Counted from the stretch's first letter, positions 37,161-48,566 are shown. The stretch is DNA of 64,000 nt from Lamellibrachia satsuma (GCA_033239005.1 BSQZ01000107.1:704501-768500), one strand, 5' to 3'. The notes: generated by a model from the sequence alone, not told the origin. A program made the numbers and translations.

Positions 37161-37200
<40 letters not shown>
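37078..37200. repeat. (CA)n/(CG) microsatellite
   Basis: CA repeats interspersed with CG, likely Z-DNA-prone (inference). Confidence 0.95.
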
Positions 37201-37201
<1 letters not shown>

Positions 37202-37898
37202 GACCGGCACCGATTAAAGTGATGTAACTCGGTCCCTGTTTAGTGGCATGTTGAGTTATATTAACCAACGTCTGTGCCAATCTATCAGCGACCGCCCACA
37301 AACAAATCGGCACCCTGGAGACATATCATTATCATTTGTCACTACTAAATGTATACGTTTATCAAGTAACACCAGTTAGCTATGAAATCATCTCACTTTT
37401 TCATAATACGTATGAAAAACAACGACAAATAATTAAATGCATTTTTAATAAATTATGACATTTTTTCTAATGTCACATCCAATCTTCCATATAACATAAT
37501 ACTTATACTTAGAAGACGTGTTAACAAATGTCCGTTTTGACATTATATGCCTGTCCCGAGAAAGGGCGAGGAGAGGTTTGTAATGTAGTACCGCATTGAA
37601 GAAGCAATTTCGTTGCTTGTTAGATGTTGCTAAATTTAGCTTGGTATACAATTTAAAAATTTTCTTCACAATTGTGTCAACTAATATCTGCATGACCCGA
37701 TAGGTATTGCAACTGTTTCTACTCACGCCAGGGGTGTCTTTGGATATCGTCGAACCCAATTTGTTGATAAATTTATTTATAATAAAATTAATCCTACAAC
37801 AAATCCACACGAGTAACACTTCAATTATGACACAGTGTGAATTGTAACTGTAAGAATTAATCAACAATGGCTGCAAAAAATTTTTTTGCATGTGCTGA

Positions 37899-38452
37899 CA
37901 GTGGCGTATTTAAATGGGCGGGGTGTGGGGGTCCCCTTGGCTTAAATGTTTACATTTACGTTTAATTTCGCCGCTACATCGGGATCTTAGATACACCACA
38001 AAGTTTAGAAATGTTCCACTGCACAGAGCTGCCTCATGACAGTAGTCTATTTCAGTCTAATCTAGACGTGATGCCGTATACGGGGAGCAGGACACTCAAT
38101 GTACAGCTTGAAGGCAGCCAGCGAAAGAGTTGCATACGCGGTAAATGTCTCTAGAAAATGTAGGCAACATATGTCTCTTCAATAAAGCAAATGATTTCTC
38201 ATTTACTTTTATGCAAAGCAGGTCTGCGTAAAGGTAATTCTCGTCTTAGACGGCGGTAGAGACTATTTTTGTCAGCGAACCGCCCATCTCCCACCCACGG
38301 CGTATCTAAGATGTCGCAAAGGGGAGGCCAAAAAGGGACACGCCTAGTCACCCATGTTACCACGCAGCGGCGCAACGGAAAAATACGGGGAAAAATCAAT
38401 TAAGCCAAAGGAGCATGACCCAAATCCCCCTCTCCCGGTAAATACGCCACTG
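37899..38452. mobile_element. hAT-like MITE with inverted ends
   Basis: The ends CAGTGGCGTATTTA (37899) and TAAATACGCCACTG (38452) are perfect inverted copies over 14 bp. They resemble the ends of the 39029-39180 element. No matching 8-bp flanks were found, so it may be composite. Confidence 0.6.
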
Positions 38453-38779
38453 CTCCCACCAATTTTTAGGAGCATCATCTCATCTCCGACTTCCTGCCAC
38501 GCCCCTTCTGCAGTGGTTTATGTCGCCAGGTGGCTGCTGTGACGACGTGCCTCGGCGAACGCTTGGTGAACGCAACGTGAATGTCGCGTTAGTCAACGCC
38601 ACTGATCTCTATAAATAGCTAACTAAATATTATTTATAGAGATCAGTGGTCAACAGTACCACCTGTCAGGTCTGTCGGGTTGCTCTGTCCTGAGATAACG
38701 TCAGCGTTCTGCCACAGGTTGTTGTTAGTGTACGTACTACGACTGGCTGGTTCCTGCGTCTGTAAACAAACGACGTCAT

Positions 38780-38935
38780 TAGGAATTTGAACGAGAGCGT
38801 CGATCGTCATCACAAATACGTCATTAATTGGCACCATCTACGTACTTAGAAACAAATACGTCTTTAATTGGCATCATTGTCGTATTTAGGAACAAATACG
38901 TCTTTAATTGGCATCAGTGACGTATCTAGGGACTG
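38780..38935. repeat. Tandem repeat of about 44 bp, three units
   Basis: ACAAATACGTCTTTAATTGG is repeated with decay. Its last unit runs into GACGTATCTAGG, which resembles hAT-MITE ends nearby. Confidence 0.7.
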
Positions 38936-39028
38936 TGGAGGAGACAAGGCGAGGGCAATTTTAAGCTTAGTCACCCAATAATTTGCCAGGCAACGACGTA
39001 TAGTAGCGCTACATATTATACAGGGCCC

Positions 39029-39180
39029 GAGTGGCGTTTAGTGGGGGTCATTGGGCAATGCACCCATTGGCTTATTTCCCCGTATTTTTCTGTTATGCTG
39101 CTATGTACATTGTAAATAAATGTGTGACCTAGCCCCGCCCCCCCCCCCCGTCCCCCCGCGAGATCGTAGACACGCTACTG
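39029..39180. mobile_element. hAT-type MITE with perfect 8-bp target duplication
   Basis: This 152-bp element has imperfect inverted ends (GAGTGGCGTTTAG and CGTAGACACGCTACTG). It is flanked on both sides by CAGGGCCC (39021-39028 and 39181-39188). An 8-bp duplication is the hallmark of hAT transposition. It has no coding capacity. Confidence 0.8.
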
Positions 39181-39540
39181 CAGGGCCCCTATACGATACA
39201 ATGATTACTTGTACACAAAAGCCAACATACGCTGCATATGGCACCCAGTATATTCCAGAAGTGTTAAATATATTTGTTTAACAACAATGTCTTTGTATAA
39301 TTACATCATGTATTACCATTTCAGGCCCCATAAAGTTGTCAACGTATGGACCTACATACATTCGTACACTTTTGTGGACGTTTTTTGTGTTTGCCTATAA
39401 TGAAATGCTGACTTTTTGGTGATAAAAACCGATGGGCTTCTGGTCGACCCTCACGACATGTAACCTCTATTGACTCCCGCAGCAAGTCACGCCAGACAAT
39501 TTGGTATGGGATGATTCTTTTCTTTTTTCTCTTCCTATAG

Positions 39541-39950
39541 AAATAACACGTCTCATCATACTCCGGAGCCTTGCCGCAGTCATAGTGAGTCCACGACAGG
39601 TTACACGTCTCATCATACTCCGGAACCTTGTCGCAGTCATAGTGAGTCCACGACAGGTTACACGTCTCATCATACTCCGGAGCCTTGCCGCAGTCATAGT
39701 GAGTCCACGACAGGTTACACGTCTCATCATACTCCGGAGCCTTGTCGCAGTCATAGTGAGTCCACGACAGGTTACACGTCTCATCATACTCCGGAGCCTT
39801 GCCGCAGTCATAGTGAGTCCACGACAGGTTACACGTCTCATCATACTCCGGAACCTTGCCGCAGTCATAGTGAGTCCACGACAGGTTACACGTCTCATCA
39901 TACTCCGGAACCTTGTCGCAGTCATAGTGAGTCCACGACACGTCACATCC
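39541..39950. repeat. 57-bp minisatellite, seven units
   Basis: ACACGTCTCATCATACTCCG recurs at exact 57-bp steps from 39546. On the minus strand this reads as a 19-residue repeat with two Cys (SWTHYDCGKxPEYDETCNL). Both strands are open, and no splice-linked gene was found. Confidence 0.95.
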
Positions 39951-40043
39951 GAACGACATGCACTTCTAACTTCCTTCCGACATGCCTCGTGCTATAGACG
40001 AGTCGGCAAGTTGTACCCAGTTTTGACCAAACGCATAGGATTT

Positions 40044-40200
40044 TAACAAGATTTGCCATCCAAGCCAAATGCCCAGATGGCAAGTGGACATGGAAGCTAT
40101 TGTCTTATGGAGAGTCCAAAAATGTTCATATCTACGTGTAACCCGCCCTCCTGAGATATATGTGTCAACCTTTTTTTTAAACATATTCACGCTGGGAAAG
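40044..40200 (-). mobile_element. CR1-like LINE 3'-end fragment
   Basis: It starts TAACAAGATTTGCCATCC on the plus strand and continues through AACCCGCCCTCCTGAGATAT to AACATATTCACGCTG, matching 61006-61160. Confidence 0.7.
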
Positions 40201-40794
40201 TGCCCACGAAAAAAGATGTCACGGAAAACACTCCAGTCAACTTTCGTAGTTTTAAGCATTTTCCATCGTTTTTAACGCGTTGTTTTACAGGTTGCCCTGT
40301 TGATGTGCCGTTCTCGTTCGCGGTGAATGCACGCGCGAGAAAATGTGAAATCACTTGAGACAAGAGAAATAAAATGTGCGTGTATATAATGACCTCGAGT
40401 GCAACAAATGGAGGGATTTTGCCCTGATTTTTTTTTTACATACAAAAAGCGAGACATTTCGTCCAAAAGCTGGACTTAAGAGAAAAAGCGGTATTTTCCG
40501 CCTGAAAGCAGTAATGTTGAGACCTATATGTAAAACGTCTAGGCTGGTACCTGGTCGTCACGAAGCGAGCACCACTGAGCCACCGCTCAAGTGCTGTAAC
40601 AGGGTTCTGTAATAACAGTGTAGCCTACGTAGCTCGTGTGCCATTTGACGGACATACGTCGTAAACACATTTCGGTATAGCCGCAGGGTCAGCAAGTTCA
40701 CGTACACACGGACTTCTATGGCTAAAGTGTAGCTATGTGATCCTATCCTGAATCCGACCGTGATGTAGCGTATAACAATGTGTGACTCTGTGGA

Positions 40795-40905
40795 ACTGGT
40801 GATCGAAGGATATCATATGTGGAACTGGTGATCGAAGGATATCATATGTGGAACTGGTGATCGAATGATATCATATGTGGAACTGGTGAAGGATATCATA
40901 CGCTC
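40795..40905. repeat. 29-bp tandem repeat, four units
   Basis: The unit core is TGTGGAACTGGTGATCGAAG; the last unit has a short deletion. Confidence 0.9.
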
Positions 40906-40978
40906 CGTGTTCTAACAACAAAGTGTGATGTTTTGAGCATGTAATATATTTTACTGCCAAAGAAAATTTTACAACCTG

Positions 40979-41016
40979 AAGGGAGGGAGGGAGGGAGGGA
41001 GGGAGGGAGGGAGGGG
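40979..41016. repeat. (GGGA)n microsatellite
   Basis: About nine GGGA units. Confidence 0.95.
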
Positions 41017-41355
41017 AAGAAAAAACCCCAGTATAATATGCGGTACATGTATGACGTCAAATGTATTGAACCGACGTTTGATACTGATCGTGATCGAGGT
41101 GTCCTTATTGATATCACGTAATCTGTAACCCGAAGTGTCCTTTTAAAAAACTCCTTCCCTGATTGATTGAGCCCATCGCGAATCAGGTTCGTTATGTTCC
41201 AATGTGTAGTCGCAGTAGTTTGGGTGCGTTCGTGTTAGTTTTACATATTGCCTGTAGGCCTACATATTTGTTTCGGAACAGTCAAACGACACAGTTAGTG
41301 TTATGCATGCAAGACACGGCTGGACTAGGGCGATCGAGTACGTACGACCTAACAA

Positions 41356-41458
<103 letters not shown>

Positions 41459-42509
41459 CTACATTGCATATAATGCATATAGGCCTATATATAGCATATA
41501 TCTTTCATATAGCATTAGCTAGGCCCCATATAATTATCAATTCATTTCCAAACATTATGCGACGGAGTGTATCTTCCTGTCTCTATTGCAACGTTCGAGT
41601 ATGCCTAAAAATACATTGCCTATATCTGCTATATAACAGTAAGCCACATATAATTATCAATTCATTTCCATACATCATTAGAGTGAGCGTTGGAGTGTGT
41701 GTGTCTCGTTCATTGTACGTGTCTTGTAATCGGTCATAACCACTCATCCGCAACTAATCCATAAAAAAATCACGTACGGACCGAGTCACCTGTAAATTGG
41801 GCCAATCAACACCGCAGAGATTGCCTGATTTTTCTGCCCGGCGCTGTAAAAAGCTTGTGACGATAGCGACGGCAGTATTCCAGAGCTCTATGGGCCGTCA
41901 ACATGCAACGGATGACAAGACTACGTTCAGCTACTGTCGTTTCTGTCGCAAGGTCGCTGCGGTGTCGACGCATTTCAGCGAAAGTTTCGTTGACGCTTCG
42001 TGAATGTTGCACTAGTCAGCGAACGAGGTCACGTCTCTGGCCTTCGGCGGTGCTGTTAGGCTCGGCGGCATTAGGTACGTGTTTGTTCGCTAGGGGGCCA
42101 TCTACAAATGACGTACGCAAGGAGGGCAGGTAGAGGTGATTGCGTACGCTGTGGGCGCGTGAGGGAGATGGGGTCTAGACAACTGCGTACCGTACGCAAA
42201 ACACAGACACGTCGACCGAGAGTGACAGGGTAGGAACAGCGACGGTGAAGTGGCGGCCAGGAAACACAGTTATGTGAATAGCCTCAATGCTCCGCGAGGT
42301 GGCGCCACCGCTTGTCGCCCCAACCACTGCCCAACCTCCCTGTGGCAAACTGCACTTTTCAATAACGGAACCGGAAAATTTGCCCAGACACTCGCTAAAC
42401 ATTCGGGACATTTAACAGTGTGTTCGTTCCGCATAATACAGCAAACGGCTTTCGCATTTCGGCGCCACTGGCGAGAAATGGAAGCTAGACTGTGATAGCA
42501 TCAGCTCAC

Positions 42510-42652
42510 AAGTGCAGGGGAGGGTTGTCAGGGGAGGGTTGTCAGGGGAAAGGTGTCAGGGGAGGGTTGTCAGGGGAGGGGTGTCAGGGGAGGGTTGTCG
42601 GGGAGGGTGTCAGAGGAGGGTTGTCAGGGGAGGGTTGTTAGAGGAGAGGTAT
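42510..42652. repeat. G-rich tandem repeat of 14-16 bp
   Basis: AGGGGAGGGTTGTC and variants recur about ten times. G-runs on the plus strand could form G-quadruplexes (inference). Confidence 0.85.
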
Positions 42653-42859
42653 CAGATTTGATGCGTACAGGGATAGAAGTGGGATCATTTGTCCACGATG
42701 TGTTTCGTGTAGGACTACGTAATGTGTATATGATCCATGTAGTATCAATATGACGCAGCACATCGGTCCGTTGTCACTAAACAGTTAACCGTGTATGCCA
42801 CGACGTGCACATGTTTCTTTTAGACAACATATGATCGATTTACTGTTCAGTGTACTCAG

Positions 42860-43163
42860 ATGTTTCACCTCCATGTAGTTCGAGAAATAGTCCGTTACCA
42901 CAATGTTTCACCTCCATGTAGTTCGTGAAATAGTCCGTTACCACAATGTTTCACCTCCACGTAGTTCGAGAAATAGTCCGTTACCACGTTTCACCTCCAT
43001 GTAGTTCGTGAAATAGTCCGTTACCACAATGTTTCACCTCCATGTAGTTCGAGAAATAGTCCGTTACCACAATGTTTCACCTCCATGTAGTTCGAGAAAT
43101 AGTCCGTTACCACAATGTTTCACCTCCATGTAGTTCGAGAAATAGTCCGTTACCACAATGTAG
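42860..43163. repeat. 43-bp minisatellite, seven units
   Basis: TTTCACCTCCATGTAGTTCG repeats, alternating GAGAAATAG and GTGAAATAG. It lies just upstream of the sulfite-oxidase-like frame. Confidence 0.95.
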
Positions 43164-43348
43164 TTCTCACTGTCACTTGTGAAAAACTACTTCCCACCTG
43201 TCGCCATGGCCTACTTGGCTGCTCATAGGCCAGTGGTAACGTTTCTGCAATAACGCACCATATTTGTTACGATTCATTTAACAGTCGCAATATACTGCCA
43301 CAAAACCCGTCACTCAAGTAGATAAGTTTTGGGCTTTGTACGAACTTT

Positions 43349-44176
43349 GTGCTGAACGCGCAATATTTTATTGTTGTAGGAATATCTTCGTATTTGGCAT
43401 TAAGCCGTTCATGCAGCGCCGCCGAGTCGCCAGATGGCGAGACTGCCGGTAGCCGGAGAACCGATCTGCCGGACATCCGGAGAACTGACATCAAACGGCA
43501 CAAAAACGCGTCAACCGGCGTATGGGTGACGTTTCGTGACGGCGTCTATGACGTCACCGACTTCGTGGTCGAGCACCCGGGAGACAAGATCCTGTTGGCA
43601 GCGGGCGGCGCCGTCGACCGTTTCTGGCACTGCTATTCCTTCCACCACGCACCGCACGTCTACGAGCAACTGGAGCAGCTGCGAATCGGCAACTTACACC
43701 CGGACGACGCGGCGGCCTTCGAGAGCGACACTCGGCCCGTGGCTCCGACCGTCGAATATGTCAGCGTCGACGGGGTCGGTGTACGAATGCCCATGAATAT
43801 GAGCGTTAGCGAGATGAAGACACGCTTCGAGGTGGTCACAGTCACCGATACGCCCATCGGTGATGTGTCGGGCGTGCGTCTGAGCGACGTGTTGGCGTTC
43901 GCCGGAGTGCGAGAAGACGACATCGAAGACGTCATATTCCAAGGAGGGGACATGGACGTCGAGGAGACGCCCCGCGGAACGTCTATCCCGGCGGCGACGG
44001 CGATGGATCCGCACGAAGGCGTCCTGCTGGCGTTCGAGATTGACGGAGAGTCGCTGTCTCGAGACCACGGTGGTCCGTGTCGAGTCGTCGTACCAGGCTT
44101 GTCGAGGTCGAAGCAGGTGAAGTGGCTACGACGGATCACAACCAGTCGCTCGGCGACAGCCACTGACAGCCACTGA
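43349..44176 (+). CDS. SUOX: Sulfite-oxidase-like frame: cytochrome b5 domain plus internally deleted molybdopterin domain
   Basis: Sulfite oxidase oxidises sulfite to sulfate in mitochondria with a b5 heme and molybdopterin. This intronless 275-codon frame keeps the b5 domain (about residues 44-118: GVWVTFRDGVYDVTDFV, heme His76 in EHPG, His99 in SFHH) and the late part of the Mo domain (VSGVRLSDVLAFAGV, TSIPAATAMDP, VLLAFEIDGESLSRDHG, VVVPG). Two blocks are absent. One is the start of the Mo domain, after TRP near residue 130. The other runs from TVT to IGDVSGV (about residues 156-160) and would carry the catalytic Cys. The C-terminal dimerisation domain is also gone: the frame ends inside a 10-bp tandem repeat. 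HPGD replaces the usual HPGGD. The true start may be an acceptor at 43379 rather than the ATG. It is either a degenerate copy or a diverged b5 protein. Confidence 0.6.
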   Translation: MLNAQYFIVVGISSYLALSRSCSAAESPDGETAGSRRTDLPDIRRTDIKRHKNASTGVWVTFRDGVYDVTDFVVEHPGDKILLAAGGAVDRFWHCYSFHHAPHVYEQLEQLRIGNLHPDDAAAFESDTRPVAPTVEYVSVDGVGVRMPMNMSVSEMKTRFEVVTVTDTPIGDVSGVRLSDVLAFAGVREDDIEDVIFQGGDMDVEETPRGTSIPAATAMDPHEGVLLAFEIDGESLSRDHGGPCRVVVPGLSRSKQVKWLRRITTSRSATATDSH

Positions 44177-44241
44177 TAGCCATTTACAGCCACTGACAGC
44201 CACTGACAGCCACTGACAGCCACTGACAGCCACTGACAGCG
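44157..44241. repeat. 10-bp tandem repeat at the end of the sulfite-oxidase-like frame
   Basis: CACTGACAGC and one-base variants repeat about eight times. The stop codon (TGA at 44174) comes from a variant unit, so the array sets the C-terminus. Confidence 0.9.
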
Positions 44242-44689
44242 CATAGACTACAACATGGTTCCCGCATTGTTCCAGTGGACATATTACGATTCTCGAAGGT
44301 CTATGTAAAAACGCCAAAAACTGTACAGAGATAGTCTTCTTGCAGTATTTGAAATACTCTACAATTTCCAGTGGTGTGCATTCCTATGTTTACACACAAG
44401 TATTATCTGCTGTGCTCATCAGCACTTTTCGTTTTGTTGGCATTGAGATGATGGCCAATAGAGCATTGGTGATATTAGACAATATCATAACATTCTTCAC
44501 TCCGATAAGCCTATCTGTTTGATATTTATCATTGAGATGTTGGCCAACAGAGCAATGGTGATATTGGACAGTATCATAACATTCTTCACTCCAATAAGCC
44601 TGTATGTTTGATATTTGCAAACGTTTAATAAAGAGACAGTGCAAGATACACATTGTCAGCACATAACATTATACAATGTTCTGCCAACA

Positions 44690-44790
44690 GAATGAGGCTT
44701 CAACCCTCCTTACAACTCAACAGAATGAGGCTTAAACCCTCCTTACAACTCAACAGAATGAGGCTTAAACCCTCCTTACAACTCAACAAA
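44690..44790. repeat. 33-bp tandem repeat, three units
   Basis: AACAGAATGAGGCTTAAACC repeats. It is absent from the equivalent place in duplicate 51060-51850. Confidence 0.9.
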
Positions 44791-45061
44791 ATTGACATGG
44801 AATGGCCACGAAGATACAAACACTAGAAAGTGGCACGTTTTCATACAATACTCAGACCGCCATCACTTAGCAAAATAATCCTTGAACGCCCTCGCGTAAT
44901 AAAACATTTTGCAACATTGATTCGCATAATTGAGGTGTGAAATAATATTTTTTGCGAAATGCAAACATTTGCGCGATCTCTGGCAGCACAAGAGAAAGTT
45001 TACGTATGAGAACTTCCTCCTCAACTGACTTGGCCCGTCACAAATCAGGTTCACTGATGTT

Positions 45062-45225
45062 GAAATGTGTAGTGTGTGAATAGTTAACACAATGTGTAGT
45101 GTGTGAATAGTTAACACAATGTGTAGTGTGTGAATAGTTAACACAATGTGTAGTGTGTGAATAGTTAACCAATGTGTAGTGTGTGAATAGTTAACCAATG
45201 TGTAGTGTGTGAATAGAAATAGTCT
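45062..45225. repeat. 25-27-bp tandem repeat, about six units
   Basis: AATGTGTAGTGTGTGAATAG followed by TTAAC or TTAACAC. Confidence 0.9.
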
Positions 45226-45299
45226 AGCCCTGAGGGACATCGTGACTTGGTGCATGCAAGTAGCACTGTTGGTGATAATGACGAGAAAGCCACTGATAG

Positions 45300-45556
45300 A
45301 TGTCAGGTTAAACAGATATTTGCAGATTAGTGGATGTCAGGTTGAACAAATACCTGCGGCTTAATGGATGTCAGGTTGAGCAGATACCTGCAGCTTACTG
45401 GATGTCAGGTTTAGCGGATACCTGCCGCTTAATGGATGTCAGATTGAGCGGATACCTGCAGCTTAACAGATGTCAGGTTGAGCGGATACTTGTAGCTAAT
45501 GGATGTCAGGTTGAGCGGGTAATTGTAGCTTAATGGATGTCAGGTTGAGCGGGTAC
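45300..45556. repeat. 34-bp tandem repeat in duplication copy A
   Basis: GGATGTCAGGTTGAGCGGAT units, about eight. The same array with about nine units is at 59640-59935. Confidence 0.9.
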
Positions 45557-46027
45557 TAACATAGGTGTCAATAATAGAAGTCAGACACAGCGTGCCAGAC
45601 ACACGAGGTGATGTCGCTCTGCTGGTCGTGCAGAGAGCATCGCGTTATTGTAGGGAAGACACGGATCTAGTTGTCCTTCCCTGCGTCTATGCTGACCAAG
45701 AATGCCACTAGACCACCCGTGCACACTGAGGCAAAGTGAAGCTCGGGAAGAACCGTGTGTGGAATACAAAGCACGTGAAGCACCGGCCAGGCAAAAGATT
45801 ATGTGACAATATCTTCTTTATTCATGCTATATTCGGACGTGAGACCACGTGCTGATTACATGGCCATGGAAAAGAAGTATAACTGAAGAAAGTTCTTCAT
45901 CGAAGCACGTCCAGAGCCAAGCTGAACAATTCGGCTAGCAAGATGAATCAACAGAGCATATCTTTGCTGCAGGGAGAACTCGATCGTGTGCCATTGGAGC
46001 TTAAATATGAGGGGGGATGGTAAGGGA

Positions 46028-46112
46028 GGGATGGGAGAGAGATAGAGAGAGAGAGAGATAGAGAGAGTGTGTGAGAGAGAGAGATAGAGAGAGAGAGTGA
46101 GAGAGAGAGGAA
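46028..46112. repeat. GA-rich tract in duplication copy A
   Basis: GAGAGAGATAGAGAGA-type tract, longer than its counterpart in copy B (about 60360-60420). Confidence 0.9.
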
Positions 46113-46341
46113 ATGAGGGGGAGGAGAGAGAAAGGGAAGAGAGATTTACCTCAACTAGCGAAGAAGTTTGACAAAGCCCTACATACATGAGTTAAATTTG
46201 TTAACTTGTAAAGAGAAAATGGGAACTAGATCAATGCATGTAATGTCTAGATGGTCTTCAAAGAGCTAACGTTTCCGTAATGACGCGACACGGGAATGTC
46301 TCGTTCGAGCAAACAACGTCAAAAGGAACGGCGCGAGCTAT

Positions 46342-46361
46342 TTACGTAACTTGTGACGTAA
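46342..46361 (+). promoter_or_regulatory. Paired bZIP-type sites, copy A
   Basis: TTACGTAA (46342-46349, a PAR/E4BP4-type palindrome) and TGACGTAA (46354-46361, CRE-like) lie 12 bp apart, about 660 bp upstream of the possible first exon. Both are unchanged in copy B. Confidence 0.4.
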
Positions 46362-46602
46362 CAAAGCAAAACGGTCCGAGCGGACGGATAAATTAGTTGT
46401 GTTTATTTACGATTACACCGACTGCAGCTTCTACGACTTAAAACCGATGCTTTTATTATGCTTCGGCTCGGGGTTAACTGAAGAGCAAGGGAACGATATT
46501 TCCACAATGACTGAAGAGTAAAAATCACCTTGCAGCCATCCACTCTTTATTAGTATTATTGTTTTGTGTCCGTTGACGTTGTGGTTAAGACTAAGTTAAT
46601 AA

Positions 46603-46605
46603 TAT

Positions 46606-46636
<31 letters not shown>

Positions 46637-46638
46637 GC

Positions 46639-46683
<45 letters not shown>

Positions 46684-46686
46684 TGT
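46603..46686. repeat. (GT)n(GCGT)n microsatellite in duplication copy A
   Basis: About 14 GT units, then about 12 GCGT units. Copy B has only a short GTGTGTGTGTG at about 60896-60908. Confidence 0.95.
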
Positions 46687-47013
46687 AATCCCTGAAATGT
46701 TTGACTTTTTGGTATATACTTCGCGGAGCATTGAGATGAGCCAATCGTGACGGCCCTTTTGAAACTGTTTCGGTTCATTAACTGCATTCAAACGTTGCAT
46801 TCCCATTGGGCTACAAGACAGGTGATATCCGTTGACCAATCAACGACGTGAATTAAGATGACGTTACGCTGGTTTCTAAGCTACGTTTTGAACGTTAGCG
46901 GCCTCAGTTGAGCGCAAGACATCGGCCTGACAACACGCATTTAAACACTACAGCAGCCAGCCACCAGTAACTATGCGCCAACGCATATCGGAGCACTGCA
47001 TGCATCTCTGAAG

Positions 47014-47100
47014 ATGTCGTTGCACACGTTGCCACCGTCTCAAGACTCTGGACCGCAGTCTCCGGTTCCGACACTGTTGCGAGCTCTACAGCCAACACGG
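47014..47100 (+). other. Possible short first exon in duplication copy A
   Basis: ATG opens 29 codons (MSLHTLPPSQDSGPQSPV...) ending CGG at a good donor GTAAGC. An acceptor TTTCACAG follows at 47293, before a GC-rich repetitive stretch. The same ATG, frame and donor occur in copy B with three amino-acid changes. The downstream reading frame is not conserved between copies, so coding is unproven. Confidence 0.3.
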
Positions 47101-48566
47101 GTAAGCTTCTTCCTATATTATGCATCTAATGTCTGCAATAATGAAGTGTCTGAAAGTAGCCCTTTCCAAACTGTTTACAATAACACTGTGTTGGCATAAT
47201 GTGATCCACGAATAGCACCGGGAGTGGGGGTGTCAGATAAATGGAGTAAGGAATATGGTATGCTAAAGAATGTTGTCTCATAATATTTCACAGGCCGTTA
47301 ACCATTGTGTACATTACGCAGGGTCGTCGTTGACGTCTTTCCGCCACTGCGACATCGCCGTCCGGGCTACGTCATAATCGCTAACGCCGTAATCGGACAT
47401 CACCTCCACCAGGGGCGACACCAGGATCGATACGCCGTATTCTGCTGACGTCATCGCCACCGTCGTCAACGGCTACCTCACAGTCGTTATCGCCATATCC
47501 GGTTGCTCCGCTTCCGCCTACAGTTAATCGCTACTGCCGTATCGGGACTCGCCGCTTCCGCCGTCAACGGTTCCGCCGCGACATGCCACCGCGTCGGGAT
47601 CCGTCGCTTCCGCCGTCAACTGTTCCGTCACTTCCGTCGTATCGGGTTCAGCCACTTCCGCCGCGAACGGTTCCGTCACTTCTGCCATCAACGCTTCCGT
47701 TTCATCCGCCGTCAACAGTTCCGCTGCTGTCTGTGTCTCTATCTTCGTCCGAACCATACCTCGACGCGTTGGTACTAAGGTTCGATTGTGTGTACAGTAA
47801 CATCTGTATATAGGGTTCACTGTTTTTTAATGTTTTAACGAGGAGGTTGCCCCGGGGGACCGTGGTAATCTCCGGTGAGAGACAGGCGATCGGCCGTGCG
47901 ACCTGTACGGGTGTACGGGCGTGCGGCTGATTGCGGGCCTGTTGTCTATCCAGACTGTGGTGATTGTGGTGGACGGGACGAAATGTTGCTTGTCTGTTCG
48001 TCTTACGTGTCTGTTCTGTGTCGTGTTTGGGGATGAAGTCGGAAGTCGGCAAAACGTTCGTCTGTGAGACCACCGAACATTCAGTGACCAAGCAACGTCG
48101 CAAGAAACTACACTGTCACTGACATTAATTCCACACGGACGCTATAATATGAAAAACATTCGATTGTGGAGAAAACAGTGAACGTTGGGTTGTCAAAGTG
48201 ACTATAACGCTGACACTTCAACAGTGCCTCACGAGAACATTATTACTTGATATGCTAGAATCTTATTGGTTGAACAAATAATCAAGTTTCTTCTTGGTCA
48301 ACCTTTAATACTGTATCTGTCTTATGTCTTAGTTAAGTTTCTCCTATCGAACACTTAATCGGGACACAGTGACCATTTACAGCGGACACATTCATACATT
48401 CGTACACTACAACACCAATATATAATAATGAAATATCTAAACTCTCAAACTGTACAAACACGCCCAACAAGTTTTCAATATCTTAGATGAAGAATTCCAC
48501 TTAGTAAAACCACGTCGGATAAAAGCTGTTCTACCATTTCTATTTAATGGCAACGTTACACGCCAC

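Larger units (their letters stand above)
44430..45225 (+). repeat. Duplicated block, copy 1
   Basis: It matches 51060-51850. It contains two copies of a roughly 94-bp unit (TTGGCCAACAGAGCA...), then a unique part with GACATGGAATG, and ends at the CTGACTTGGCCCGTCACAAA motif and a 25-27-bp array (AATGTGTAGTGTGTGAATAG). Confidence 0.85.

Noticed and set aside
38643..38837. Possible minus-strand exon with a TTTACAG acceptor and an ACAG|GTGG donor
   Set aside because: It has no recognised homology and no partner exon, and lies beside MITE ends and a 44-bp tandem repeat.
43660..44244. Antisense frame of 194 codons over the sulfite-oxidase-like gene
   Set aside because: It is a shadow of a GC-rich coding strand. 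The plus frame has clear homology and the minus frame none.
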